A stretch of 64,000 bases of DNA from CAVONV01 sp963697355 (GTDB taxonomy: Bacteria; Acidobacteriota; Vicinamibacteria; Marinacidobacterales; DATDRI01), in assembly GCA_963697355.1 (NCBI GenBank), contig CAVONV010000022.1, positions 310,001 through 374,000 on the forward strand, written 5' to 3'. The position numbers and the translations under genes were made by a program. Shown piece after piece: positions 25,901 through 34,241 of the stretch. Position 1 is the stretch's first letter. The number at the start of each line of letters is the position of its first letter. The notes beneath the pieces were generated by a model. It had not been told where the DNA came from, did not search any database, and saw nothing but the letters and a program-made list of their open reading frames with translations.

Positions 25901-27298
25901 ATGAAGAAGCAAAAAGCGGTACATCCTTACATCCCCAATTCCGTTCTTGATGTGCAGGAAGAAATGCTCACCGTCATCGGGGCGGCCTCAATCGATGAGC
26001 TTTATGAGGACATCCCCGAGAGCCTGAGGTTGCGGGAGCCAATGAAACTCCCCGAACCCCTTCTTGCAGAGAGCGATCTCAAACGGCACGTCACCGGTGT
26101 TCTTTCTCGAAACCAGACCTGCGAGGAATACATCAGCTTCATCGGTGGGGGTTGTTGGCAGCACTACGTTCCTGCAGTCTGCGACGAAATCCAGCAGAGA
26201 TCGGAATTCTTGACCGGCTATGCGGGAGAGCCATTCGAAGACCACGGCCGCTTTCAAGCACTGTTCGAGTACGCCAGCATGATGGGTGAACTGCTCGATC
26301 TAGATGTGGTCAATGTGCCCACATACGACTGGAGCCAGGCGGCTGCTACGTCGATAAGGATGGCCGCCCGGATCACCGGTCGTGGAACAGTGCTGGTCGC
26401 CGACACGACGGCACCGGATCGATTGTCTGTTATTCAGAACTACTGCAAAGGAGTTGTAGCGATATCTCTCATTGAACACTGCCCTGATACGGGACAGGTG
26501 GACCTGACAGATTTGAAAAGCCAGCTGAACGACGGTGTGGCCGGTGTCTACTTCGAGAATCCGTCCTTTCTGGGTTGTATCGAAGACCAAGGGCAACAGA
26601 TTTCTGACCTCGCGAAGGACAACGGTGCTTTGAGCCTCGTAGGTGTGGATCCCATCACGCTGGGTGTCCTGTCTCCTCCAAGTCACTACGGAGCGGATAT
26701 CGTTTGTGGGGATATCCAGCCCTTGGGTATCCATATGCAGTTCGGTGGCGGACAGGCCGGTTTCATTGCCACCAGAGACGAGGAGGGTCTCGTTATGGAA
26801 TACCCCTCGCGTCTGTTTGGCATCGAATCCACCAGCGTTCCCGGCGAATACGGCTTCGGAGATGTGACTTACGAGCGAACCTCGTTTGCCGATAGAGAGA
26901 ACTCCAAGGAGTTCATTGGAACGGCAGCGGCGCTTTGGGGAATAACCGCGGGAGTGTACCTTGCTCTCGCCGGGCCGCAGGGGATGAAGGACGTTGGGCA
27001 GGCCATGCTACAGAAGTGTCTTTATGCTCGAAAGAAGATATCTGAGCTGGGAGGCGTTCGTTTTCCCTTGCCGCGAGCCACCTGCTTCAAGGAATTCGTC
27101 GTCGACTATAGTCCGTCGGGGAAATCCGTCCGGGATGTCCACGAGGAGCTGTTGAAGCAGGGTATTTTCGGCGGTTTGGACATCTCGAAGTCCTTCCCCG
27201 CGCTGGGTAACGCTGCGTTGGTTTGCGTCACGGAAATACATGGAAAAGAAGATATCGATAATTTCGTGCAGGCGTTGGAGCAGGTTGTCGGTTCTTGA
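25901..27298 (+). CDS. gcvPA: Glycine dehydrogenase (decarboxylating) subunit 1
   Basis: 465 aa, normal for the alpha subunit of the split P-protein. Typical opening KAVHPYIPNSVLDVQEEMLT, then SFIGGGCWQHYVPAVCDEIQ and FLTGYAGEPFEDHGRFQALF; the glycine-rich QPLGIHMQFGGGQAGFIATR is conserved. With GcvPB it forms the PLP enzyme that decarboxylates glycine and loads the aminomethyl group on GcvH lipoate. The start at ATG 25901 has AGAGAGGAC before it. gcvH, gcvT and lpd are not in the window. Confidence 0.95.
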   Translation: MKKQKAVHPYIPNSVLDVQEEMLTVIGAASIDELYEDIPESLRLREPMKLPEPLLAESDLKRHVTGVLSRNQTCEEYISFIGGGCWQHYVPAVCDEIQQRSEFLTGYAGEPFEDHGRFQALFEYASMMGELLDLDVVNVPTYDWSQAAATSIRMAARITGRGTVLVADTTAPDRLSVIQNYCKGVVAISLIEHCPDTGQVDLTDLKSQLNDGVAGVYFENPSFLGCIEDQGQQISDLAKDNGALSLVGVDPITLGVLSPPSHYGADIVCGDIQPLGIHMQFGGGQAGFIATRDEEGLVMEYPSRLFGIESTSVPGEYGFGDVTYERTSFADRENSKEFIGTAAALWGITAGVYLALAGPQGMKDVGQAMLQKCLYARKKISELGGVRFPLPRATCFKEFVVDYSPSGKSVRDVHEELLKQGIFGGLDISKSFPALGNAALVCVTEIHGKEDIDNFVQALEQVVGS

Positions 27299-27313
27299 CA
27301 AGGAAGAAATGTC

Positions 27314-28888
27314 ATGGGAATGGATTTGAAGACGAAACTCAGGAAGTTCCATCAGGCGAAATGGGACGAGCCGGTGATTTTCGAGCTCAGCCAACCGGGC
27401 GAGAGAGGAATATTGATGCCCAAAGCAGAGGCGGGCATCGAAGAGGAAGTGGGAGATGGCCTCTCGGCTCTTCCCGAGCACATGGTCCGGAAGCAACCAC
27501 CCGCTCTGCCCGAGTTGTCTCAGATGCAGGTGTTGAAGCACTATCTGAGGCTTTCACAGGAGAATCTAGGGGCAGATCTCAACGTTGATATAGGCCAAGG
27601 GACCTGTACCATGAAGTACAGTCCTAAAATCAACGAGAAGTTCGCGACGTCGCCAAAGTTCACTGAGTTGCATCCTCGCCAGCCGGAGAGTACAGCGCAG
27701 GGAATTCTCGAAATCATTTACAGACTCGATCTGTTCTTGCGCGAGATTTCCGGACTCGACCATTTCAGCTTTCAACCCGGAGGAGGCTCGCAAGCGATTT
27801 TGGCTATGGCCTCCATAGTGCAGGCCTATCATGAGAAGCGTGGAGAGGCTCAGAAGCGAGATCAGATCATTACGACGATATTTTCTCATCCATCCGACTA
27901 TTCCGCGGCCAGCGTCAAAGGCTACAAAGTCATCAACTTGTACCCCAATGAAAAGGGAGTGCCCGACGTTGAAGCGTTGAAAGCCGCCATATCGGAAAGA
28001 ACGGCCGCCCTCTTCATTACGAATCCCGAGGATACGGGGATCTACAACTCTCGGATCGAAGAGTTTACCGATCGAGTCCATGAAGCAGGGGGATTGTGCG
28101 GGTACGACCAGGCCAATGCCAACGGTATTCTCGGCATAACGCGAGCAAGAGAGGCCGATTTCGACATGTGCTTCTTCAATCTTCACAAGACCTTCTCGTC
28201 ACCTCATGGTTGCGGAGGGCCGGGCAGTGGCGCCTTAGGGGTTGTGAGTGCGTTGCACGACTACTTGCCTGTACCTGTCGTCGATTGTGATGGCGACAAG
28301 TACTTCTTGAATGATGGTCTTCCTTCAACCATTGGTAAGGTCAGGAGCTACTACGGCGTTATTCCGGCGGTTGTTAAAGCCTATTCTTGGATCATGAGTC
28401 TCGGCGCGGAGGGCCTGGAAGAGGCGGCACGGGTTGCGGTGCTCAACAACAACTATGTGCTGAAGAAAGTACTGGAGATCCGGGGGGCGAGTGCCCCGTA
28501 CGCTCACGGGCGTCATCGAATCGAGCAAGTTCGCTTTAGTTGGGAGAAATTGTTCAATGAGACCGGCGTGGGGACATTCGACGTGACCTGTCGCATGGCG
28601 GATTTCGGCTTTCACATGTGGTCGAGCCACCATCCCTTCGTTATTCCAGAGCCGTTCACGCTGGAACCCACGGAATCTTACTCGAGAGCTGAGCTCGACG
28701 AGTATATTGCCGCGCTGAAGCGCATCTCCGATGAGGCCTATGAGAGTCCCGAGATGGTAAAAGGAGCACCTCACTGTAGCGTGACGCACCGGCCCGGACA
28801 CGACAACCTTGACGACCCCGACAGGTGGGCGGTCACGTGGCGTAGCTATTTGAAGAAATGTGAACAGGGGAAGAGGCCGCGAATATAG
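27314..28888 (+). CDS. gcvPB: Glycine dehydrogenase (decarboxylating) subunit 2
   Basis: 524 aa, normal for the beta subunit. FSFQPGGGSQAILAMASIVQ and TNPEDTGIYNSRIEEFTDRV lead to the PLP lysine in FFNLHKTFSSPHGCGGPGSG. The ending, with the conserved APHCSVTHRPGHDNLDDPDR region, matches the family. It lies 15 bp after gcvPA, so the two are co-translated and make the alpha2beta2 P-protein. Confidence 0.95.
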   Translation: MGMDLKTKLRKFHQAKWDEPVIFELSQPGERGILMPKAEAGIEEEVGDGLSALPEHMVRKQPPALPELSQMQVLKHYLRLSQENLGADLNVDIGQGTCTMKYSPKINEKFATSPKFTELHPRQPESTAQGILEIIYRLDLFLREISGLDHFSFQPGGGSQAILAMASIVQAYHEKRGEAQKRDQIITTIFSHPSDYSAASVKGYKVINLYPNEKGVPDVEALKAAISERTAALFITNPEDTGIYNSRIEEFTDRVHEAGGLCGYDQANANGILGITRAREADFDMCFFNLHKTFSSPHGCGGPGSGALGVVSALHDYLPVPVVDCDGDKYFLNDGLPSTIGKVRSYYGVIPAVVKAYSWIMSLGAEGLEEAARVAVLNNNYVLKKVLEIRGASAPYAHGRHRIEQVRFSWEKLFNETGVGTFDVTCRMADFGFHMWSSHHPFVIPEPFTLEPTESYSRAELDEYIAALKRISDEAYESPEMVKGAPHCSVTHRPGHDNLDDPDRWAVTWRSYLKKCEQGKRPRI

Positions 28889-29040
28889 GTAAGAACATAG
28901 AAAACCGCAGATCCGTGCCCGGCTGCAGACTTCGCGACTGCCCAGAGTAACTTCCCCCGGGAACGGGCATTGGGCAAGGGCAAGGGGCATCCTCACGAAG
29001 GCAGTTCCTGATGCAGCGGACGTCCCACCCGCGCGGATGC

Positions 29041-29108
29041 TCCTTCCTCCTTCCTCCTTCCTACTTCCTACTTCCTACTTCCTACTTCCTACTTCCTACT
29101 TCCTCCTG
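29041..29108. repeat. Tandem 7-bp repeat CTTCCTA
   Basis: About nine copies of TTCCTAC/TTCCTCC in a row just before the NAD-kinase-family gene. The reading frame runs through the array, giving a Leu/Pro/Ser/Tyr-rich false N-terminus. Related, shorter arrays lie at 31747-31782. Confidence 0.9.
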
Positions 29109-29123
29109 TATTCTTCCACCGCT

Positions 29124-30242
29124 ATGAAAAGAGTAGGCCTCATCATCAATCCGATCGCTGGGATGGGTGGAAAGGTCGGTCTCAAGGGGACGGATGGGGA
29201 GGGCACTCTGGAGCGAGCTCTCACCTTGGGTGCTTTTCCCGAATCGCCACGGCGAGCCATTGACGCCGTTCAAAAGCTGCTGCCGATTCGTGAAGAGTTG
29301 ATCATTGTCACGGCTCCGGGAGATATGGGGGAGAGCGCTGTCAGAAAATGTGGGCTCGAGCCGGAAGTTCTGGGGATGGATGTGACAGAACCGACAACGG
29401 CGGAGCATACCCAAACCGCGGCGGCACAGATGCTGGAAATCCAAGTCGATTTACTGTTGTTCGCTGGGGGCGATGGGACGGCCAGAGACATCGTGGCGCG
29501 AGTGGGGGAGAACATTGTATCACTCGGTATCCCAGCAGGCGTGAAAATGCACTCGGCTGTCTTTGGGGTGAATCCGTTTCGCGCTGGAGAGCTCGCCGCA
29601 CATCACCTCTCCGATAGGTCCCGCAAGACACGTACCGCCGAAGTGATGGACATCGATGAAACGGCTCTTCGACAGGGTCACGTATCCGCTCAGCTCTTCG
29701 GCTATATGACGATTCCTTATAGGGCTGGACACGTTCAGGGTCTCAAAGCCGGGAGCACCGACAACGAGAGTTTGGCACAGAGATCGATCGCTCGCGAGAT
29801 CGTCGACGGCCTAGAAGAAGATGTCGCATACATCGTTGGACCGGGGAGCACCACTGCGGAGTTGATGAAGCTCTTGGGCTTGGACTACAGCCTAGTGGGT
29901 GTGGATCTGATTTACAATAGGCGTCTGGAAGGTAGGGACTTGAGCGAAGAGGACCTGTTGAGATCGATGGGCGAACGCAATAGCAAGATCATCGTTACCC
30001 CGGTGGGCGGGCAAGGGTACCTGTTCGGGAGAGGGAACCAGCCAATCAGTGAACGGGTTATCCGGCGAGTCGGCAAGGAGAATATCGTCGTCGTCGCGAC
30101 ACCGCAGAAGCTCAGTTGTCTTCGCGGCGAGCCCCTGAGAGTGGATACGGGTGTCCCCGACGCCGATCGCTGGCTGAGCGGCTTTTGGCGGATCGTCACC
30201 GGCTATCGTGCTATGAGTGTCTATCGCGTGTCGTTCGTCTGA
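29124..30242 (+). CDS. ATP-NAD kinase family protein
   Basis: 372 aa from the ATG at 29124 (MKRVGLIINPIAGMGGKVGL), the natural start; the frame is open upstream only because it crosses the 7-bp repeat. FAGGDGTARDIV carries the GGDGT catalytic motif of NAD and diacylglycerol kinases; PAGVKMHSAVFGVNPFRAGE and VGPGSTTAELMK are the substrate and Gly-rich regions of the long, GTP/acetoin-catabolism-type members of this family (DUF/PF20143 tail). It probably phosphorylates a nucleotide; the exact substrate is uncertain, since this branch differs from NadK. Followed by an SDR 38 bp on. Confidence 0.82.
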   Translation: MKRVGLIINPIAGMGGKVGLKGTDGEGTLERALTLGAFPESPRRAIDAVQKLLPIREELIIVTAPGDMGESAVRKCGLEPEVLGMDVTEPTTAEHTQTAAAQMLEIQVDLLLFAGGDGTARDIVARVGENIVSLGIPAGVKMHSAVFGVNPFRAGELAAHHLSDRSRKTRTAEVMDIDETALRQGHVSAQLFGYMTIPYRAGHVQGLKAGSTDNESLAQRSIAREIVDGLEEDVAYIVGPGSTTAELMKLLGLDYSLVGVDLIYNRRLEGRDLSEEDLLRSMGERNSKIIVTPVGGQGYLFGRGNQPISERVIRRVGKENIVVVATPQKLSCLRGEPLRVDTGVPDADRWLSGFWRIVTGYRAMSVYRVSFV

Positions 30243-30280
30243 GACCTCGAGTTTTCACAAACGAGACAGGCAAGGAAAAC

Positions 30281-31033
30281 ATGCAAGGATTGGATGGAAA
30301 ACGTGTCGTCGTTACGGGTGGGGCCAGTGGGATCGGTGCCGCAACGGCATCCCGATTCTTGGCGGAAGGATCGAAGGTCTTGGTGTTGGATCGAGACCAA
30401 GAGTCGGGAAAGAAGATCTCCCTGGAACTGCCCGAACTGGCTGGAGTCGTGGACTGTGACGTCTCCGACATCGTTCAAGTGCGGCGCTCGATCGAACGGG
30501 CGGTCCAAACAATGGGTGGAATCGATGTTCTGATCAACAATGCCGGTATCAGCATCCGTCACGATTTCCTGGACATTACCCCCGACGAGTGGGGGAGAGT
30601 GCTGTCCGTCAATTTGACCGGTGTCTTTTACGTGGCTCAAACGGTGGCCCGACACATGGTGGAGGGTGGCGGCGGCGTGATTCTGAACACGGCATCGACC
30701 AACGGGATCATGGGGTATCCGTACTACTCCGACTACAACGCAAGTAAGGCTGGTGTGATTGAGCTAACGCGTTCGATGGCCTTGGAGCTTGCTCCAAAGA
30801 TTAGAGTAAATGCTGTCGCACCCGGATATGTACTCACACCGATGCAAAGAACAGAGTATACGGATGAGATGTTGGAGGAGGTCAATAGCAAGATTCCATT
30901 GAAGCGTCACGCCCAGCCGGATGAGGTTGCCGCGATGTTTGCGTTCCTGTCCTCGGATGAGGCGCGATACCTCACCGGACAAGTGTACATCGTGGATGGT
31001 GGTGAGATCGCCGGCGGATTGGCCAGTCGTTGA
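30281..31033 (+). CDS. SDR family NAD(P)-dependent oxidoreductase
   Basis: 250 aa from ATG 30281 (AAGGA eight bases upstream). TGGASGIGAATASRF (dinucleotide site), DVLINNAGIS, the catalytic Ser in ILNTASTNG and YSDYNASKAG (Tyr-x3-Lys), and the C-terminal SDEARYLTGQVYIVDGG mark a classical FabG/BDH-like short-chain dehydrogenase. Substrate unknown. The frame is open further upstream inside the kinase gene, which is not translated in this frame. Confidence 0.9.
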   Translation: MQGLDGKRVVVTGGASGIGAATASRFLAEGSKVLVLDRDQESGKKISLELPELAGVVDCDVSDIVQVRRSIERAVQTMGGIDVLINNAGISIRHDFLDITPDEWGRVLSVNLTGVFYVAQTVARHMVEGGGGVILNTASTNGIMGYPYYSDYNASKAGVIELTRSMALELAPKIRVNAVAPGYVLTPMQRTEYTDEMLEEVNSKIPLKRHAQPDEVAAMFAFLSSDEARYLTGQVYIVDGGEIAGGLASR

Positions 31034-31127
31034 AGTTGGACGGTGTGAAGAAGTAGAGAGTAGGAACAGTCCACCGCATCAGGGACTGACTACGCACCGT
31101 GCCCGAGCCCTTGCCCGGGGAAGCAAG

Positions 31128-31222
31128 TGACCAGTGACCAGTGACCAGTGACCAGTGAAGAAGATAGGTCAGAGGTCAGAAGCCAGTGAACAGATCAGTT
31201 ATCAGTAGACAGTAACGAGCAA
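31128..31222. repeat. Tandem 7-bp repeat CCAGTGA and decayed copies
   Basis: Four perfect copies of CCAGTGA at about 31130-31158, then decayed copies (GGTCAGAGGTCAGAAGCCAG, ATCAGTTATCAGTAGACAGT) to 31222. The same unit, often inverted, recurs at 42779-42945 and 52190-52372. The 31034-31251 gap has no gene apart from this. Confidence 0.85.
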
Positions 31223-31251
31223 GACGCCTCGTAGGAGTAGGCTGCCTCTAG

Positions 31252-31656
31252 ATGATGCCGATGATCAAGAAATTCGCAATAGGTTGTTGGCAATTCATCA
31301 AGCGAAGATGGCACGAACACGACCGCGCCTCGGGCGCCGGTTCTTTCTACTCTTACGAGGAGATTGTCCTCGACGAGAACGGACGACGGACGTTAGAGAG
31401 GCTCTCTAGTCGTCGGATCGTCCGGAGGCGATTCGGCGGCAACAGACCGCGTTTTTATATGGGTGTTTTCCATGAGTCGAGGGAAGTGGCGCTGGATGCT
31501 CCTTCCGGGCAAACCGGCTATTTCAGTACAGCCGGAGACTATCTGTTCGTTGAAGGTTTGACCCAGGAGGGAGAAACGGTTGCCTTTTGGTGTTACCCGT
31601 TTTCTAAACAGAACCTCGAAAAACTGCAAAGGACTATTGATGAGTTGAGTGGGTAG
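31252..31656 (+). CDS. Hypothetical protein, 134 aa
   Basis: No recognised family. A basic, Trp-rich start (KKFAIGCWQFIKRRWHEHDR) is followed by SFYSYEEIVLDENGRRTLER and a basic patch SRRIVRRRFG, then a more ordinary globular C-terminus with TAGDYLFVEGLTQEGETVAF. No signal peptide or membrane span. It is flanked by repeat arrays on both sides and has no ribosome site better than CTAGATG near the start, so it may be a weakly expressed orphan. Confidence 0.45.
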   Translation: MMPMIKKFAIGCWQFIKRRWHEHDRASGAGSFYSYEEIVLDENGRRTLERLSSRRIVRRRFGGNRPRFYMGVFHESREVALDAPSGQTGYFSTAGDYLFVEGLTQEGETVAFWCYPFSKQNLEKLQRTIDELSG

Positions 31657-31746
31657 CCTGTCCGAGCCCCTGCCCGATCTTTGGTACGTGGGAAATTGGA
31701 ACCGGTCGACTCAAGTTTGAGCTACTACACTTTGGTTGCGGTGGTT

Positions 31747-31783
31747 TCTTCTTCCTCCTTCCTCCTTCCTACTTTTTCCTTTC
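31747..31783. repeat. Short CTTCCTCCTTCCTA repeat
   Basis: TTCTTCCTCCTTCCTCCTTCC with decayed neighbours, similar to the 7-bp array at 29041-29108, at the 3-prime end of the PilZ gene. Confidence 0.6.
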
Positions 31784-32159
31784 AGCAAACCGTGCTCGGC
31801 AATCGATCTGCGAGAGCTTGGAATTTGTCCAGATACTCTTCTATTTTTTCAATGGACTCTTGGTCGAGGCTCGTGAACGCCAAACCCACACCGGGCGACG
31901 GGCTGTTTCTCGAGGAGATATCCTCCTGGCGACACCACTTCGCATGTGCCTGGAGCTCGATCTGACCCAGTCGCCAGGGGAGAGACAATCGGAGCGCGAG
32001 AGGCGTTCCCAAGGCAATGGGCTCTCGTGTCGCAAGGAACGTGCCGCCTCGACTCAAATTGGTCACATATGCTTTGTGAACGTCTCCCCCTTCATCGAGC
32101 CTAAATTCGGCCCTAATCAGGACGGGAGCGAATCGTGCGTCTTTTCGGTTTGTGTCCAA
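31782..32159 (-). CDS. PilZ domain protein
   Basis: About 125 aa from the TTG at 32159, chosen because GGAGGGGG lies seven bases upstream and because the frame beyond this is only a shadow of the next gene. The start RKDARFAPVLIRAEF gives the PilZ entry pattern RxxxR-like (RKDARF), followed by VTNLSRGGTFLAT (the DxSxxG-type loop, here NLSRGG) and WRLGQIELQAHAKWCRQ. PilZ domains bind cyclic di-GMP or, as degenerate TapZ-like adaptors, kinases. It ends the chemosensory operon and overlaps the upstream gene by 43 bp. Confidence 0.8.
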   Translation of the reverse strand: MDTNRKDARFAPVLIRAEFRLDEGGDVHKAYVTNLSRGGTFLATREPIALGTPLALRLSLPWRLGQIELQAHAKWCRQEDISSRNSPSPGVGLAFTSLDQESIEKIEEYLDKFQALADRLPSTVC

Positions 32160-33787
32160 TTGTCCCCCTCCGTTCTCGCAGAGGTGTCTCGCTCGAAGCG
32201 AGATAGTTTGGCTTCGAATGCGCGTAGCTTGGAATGCAGGTAGTTGTTTTCTAGGGTTATTCCAGCTTGACCAATGAAGAGCTCTAGGCCGCGAAGCCTG
32301 CCTATGGGTCGACCACTTCTGGCATTGTCGCCATAGAGAATGACTAGAACCTCGCTGTTGTTGATCATGGGGATGAGGGTGCATTCGGAAGCACGACCTC
32401 TGCCGATGGACGAATAGAGACATGCCTGCAAACTGTCTAGCTCCGCGCTGAATCGATCTGACTTTCTGCTGTAGGCAACTTCCGCGAACGGCCGAGCCTG
32501 CTGGATGTTGAACGAGATAGCCTGGGCCGCTTCGATACTTGCTTCTTTAGTGGAGAGGAACCCGAAGCCTCCGATCCCACAGGCTTTGTCTCCCCTTATT
32601 AGAAACAGAACGCATCGCTCCAGGTACTTGGAGGCAACTTGAAGGACGAGCCGGGATACGTCGATTGAACGCTTGGGATCGAGCAAGCGCTCCGTCATGG
32701 AGGCAATGTAGTCAAGGAAGGGTGCACTGCTCTTGTCTTCAACTACCGAGGGTGTGGGGTCCGCTTCTTCGGTCGGTTCCGTTGTACCCAATCCGTGCAA
32801 GAGGCGAATAATGGCCGTGCCGAAATCTCTGAGATCTCTTTCATACACTTCAGGATCTAGCTTGGACAAGGCGGGTTTCATGGCAATTCTTTTGATGCCG
32901 AATGATTTCGCGCGCGACCGAACTTTGGGTGACAGTTTTTCTGCCATGAGCAAGATGGATGCCTCGTAGTCGTTGTGTTTGATGGATCTCGCGACCTCCA
33001 AACCGCCTCGAAAGCTCTTTCCGGTCGTCGTCGGCATGCTGAGGTCTGTGACAACCAGAAACCTTTGGCCTGAAATGGCAATCTCGTTTGCCATGCCCAT
33101 CGCTTCCGCTGGACCGGTAGAAATGTAAACACGGTATCCGGCATCACGTAGAACGTTACCTAGAATCTCTCTCACGAGGGGTTCGTCGTCGACCAGAAGG
33201 ACTGGAGGTTGTGGTGTCTCGGACTCCGTTGGAGGCTCCAGAGCGGGTCGAGTAAATACCTCGGTTTTGCCCGTGGGTGGTCGAGCCTCCGGAGGCGTCG
33301 TGTCTGCGGGAGTATCGGTGCTTCCTGTCGACTCGAGGAGCTCGGCGGCTTCGTTTCTTTCATCATCAAGCTCTTTAGCTAACTCGAGTAGCAGTCCTTC
33401 GGGATTGATGCCGTTTTCAATGGCGAAGGATGCCACGGGTATTCCTTCTAGTTCGGTAGGCACAGACTCGGTCACCTGAAAATGAAATCGACCTTCCTTC
33501 AAGGCCGCCAATTCTCGAAGAGATGTCTCGATTTGTTTCCTCAAAATGGTCAGATTCTGTGCCCCAAGTGGGTCATCAGCGATTTGATGGAGGTATTTGA
33601 TGGTGGACCGAGAATAGGCGCACACGACCAGTCCCCGGGCGAATACGATACCCCCTCCGCCCTGTGGACCTGCAATTTGCATATATCCGGTTTTCTGAGC
33701 GAAAGCCACGATCTGGAGCATGTCGATGAGAGGTAGGTCCTCCAGTTGGCCCTTGAGACCCGCCTTGGAAGCTGGATTCAAAGTCAA
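32117..33787 (-). CDS. DUF4388 (PATAN) / response-regulator / GAF-like signalling protein
   Basis: 556 aa. N-terminal DUF4388/PATAN domain (about 1-150: GQLEDLPLIDMLQIVAFAQK, then GGIVFARGLVV), a Pro/Glu-rich linker, a receiver domain (about 195-310; VLLVDDEPLVREILGNVLRD, phospho-acceptor region VVTDLSMP, and a Lys in IAMKPALSK), and a C-terminal GAF-like region (about 365-540: SRLVLQVASKYLERCVLFLI). A scaffold or output protein of the chemosensory system. The adjacent PilZ, receiver and GAF genes are in the same orientation and nearly contiguous. Confidence 0.8.
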   Translation of the reverse strand: MTLNPASKAGLKGQLEDLPLIDMLQIVAFAQKTGYMQIAGPQGGGGIVFARGLVVCAYSRSTIKYLHQIADDPLGAQNLTILRKQIETSLRELAALKEGRFHFQVTESVPTELEGIPVASFAIENGINPEGLLLELAKELDDERNEAAELLESTGSTDTPADTTPPEARPPTGKTEVFTRPALEPPTESETPQPPVLLVDDEPLVREILGNVLRDAGYRVYISTGPAEAMGMANEIAISGQRFLVVTDLSMPTTTGKSFRGGLEVARSIKHNDYEASILLMAEKLSPKVRSRAKSFGIKRIAMKPALSKLDPEVYERDLRDFGTAIIRLLHGLGTTEPTEEADPTPSVVEDKSSAPFLDYIASMTERLLDPKRSIDVSRLVLQVASKYLERCVLFLIRGDKACGIGGFGFLSTKEASIEAAQAISFNIQQARPFAEVAYSRKSDRFSAELDSLQACLYSSIGRGRASECTLIPMINNSEVLVILYGDNARSGRPIGRLRGLELFIGQAGITLENNYLHSKLRAFEAKLSRFERDTSARTEGDNWTQTEKTHDSLPS

Positions 33788-33833
33788 TAGATGCTCTCCC
33801 GAAAACTCCGGTCGTTGCGGCGCTCGAAATCGG

Positions 33834-34205
33834 TTAGTCCAGAAGCTCTTTTACTAGGCTTTGCAGCTTGGCCCCCGAAATGGGTTTCAGCAAATAGGCG
33901 TCTGCCCCAAGCTCCAGGCCGCGGTCTCGATCGGCCTCTTCACCCAAGGTCGTAATCACAATGATGGGAAGTGCCTGCTTGGCCGGCTTGGAGCGTATGT
34001 GAGTGATGAGCTCGAGTCCGTTCATCTTCGGCATGTTGATATCGGTGAGGACGATATCAATCGGCTCGGAGTCGAGCTTCTCGACAGCCTCCGTCCCATC
34101 CGACGCTTCAATGATTCGAAAGGCGTCGCTCTTCTTCAGCGTGAGGCTAATCAGCATTCGAGTCGTCGCCGAATCATCAACCACTAGAAGGTTTTTTGTG
34201 CACAT
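33834..34205 (-). CDS. Single-domain response regulator (CheY-like)
   Basis: 123 aa: acidic pair in LLVVDDSATTRMLI, phospho-acceptor Asp in IVLTDINMPKMNG, Thr in IVITTLG and Lys in YLLKPISG, all intact. It has no output domain, so it acts by protein contact. It lies between the GAF protein and the DUF4388/receiver protein in the same operon. Confidence 0.92.
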   Translation of the reverse strand: MCTKNLLVVDDSATTRMLISLTLKKSDAFRIIEASDGTEAVEKLDSEPIDIVLTDINMPKMNGLELITHIRSKPAKQALPIIVITTLGEEADRDRGLELGADAYLLKPISGAKLQSLVKELLD

Positions 34206-34241
34206 GGGAAAGTTCCTTTTGGGTTTATTTGCCTTTGCGGA

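Noticed and set aside
25481..25924. 147-residue reading frame antisense to the gcvPA leader
   Set aside because: Composition and motif-free sequence look like a shadow; it crosses the REP-like palindrome and overlaps the gcvPA start.
29041..29108. CRISPR-like array
   Set aside because: Units are 7 bp, contiguous, with no spacers and no cas genes; a simple tandem repeat.
32160..32423. N-terminal extension of the PilZ protein
   Set aside because: His/Arg/Gln-rich stretch is antiframe noise of the overlapping DUF4388 gene; the TTG at 32159 has the ribosome site.
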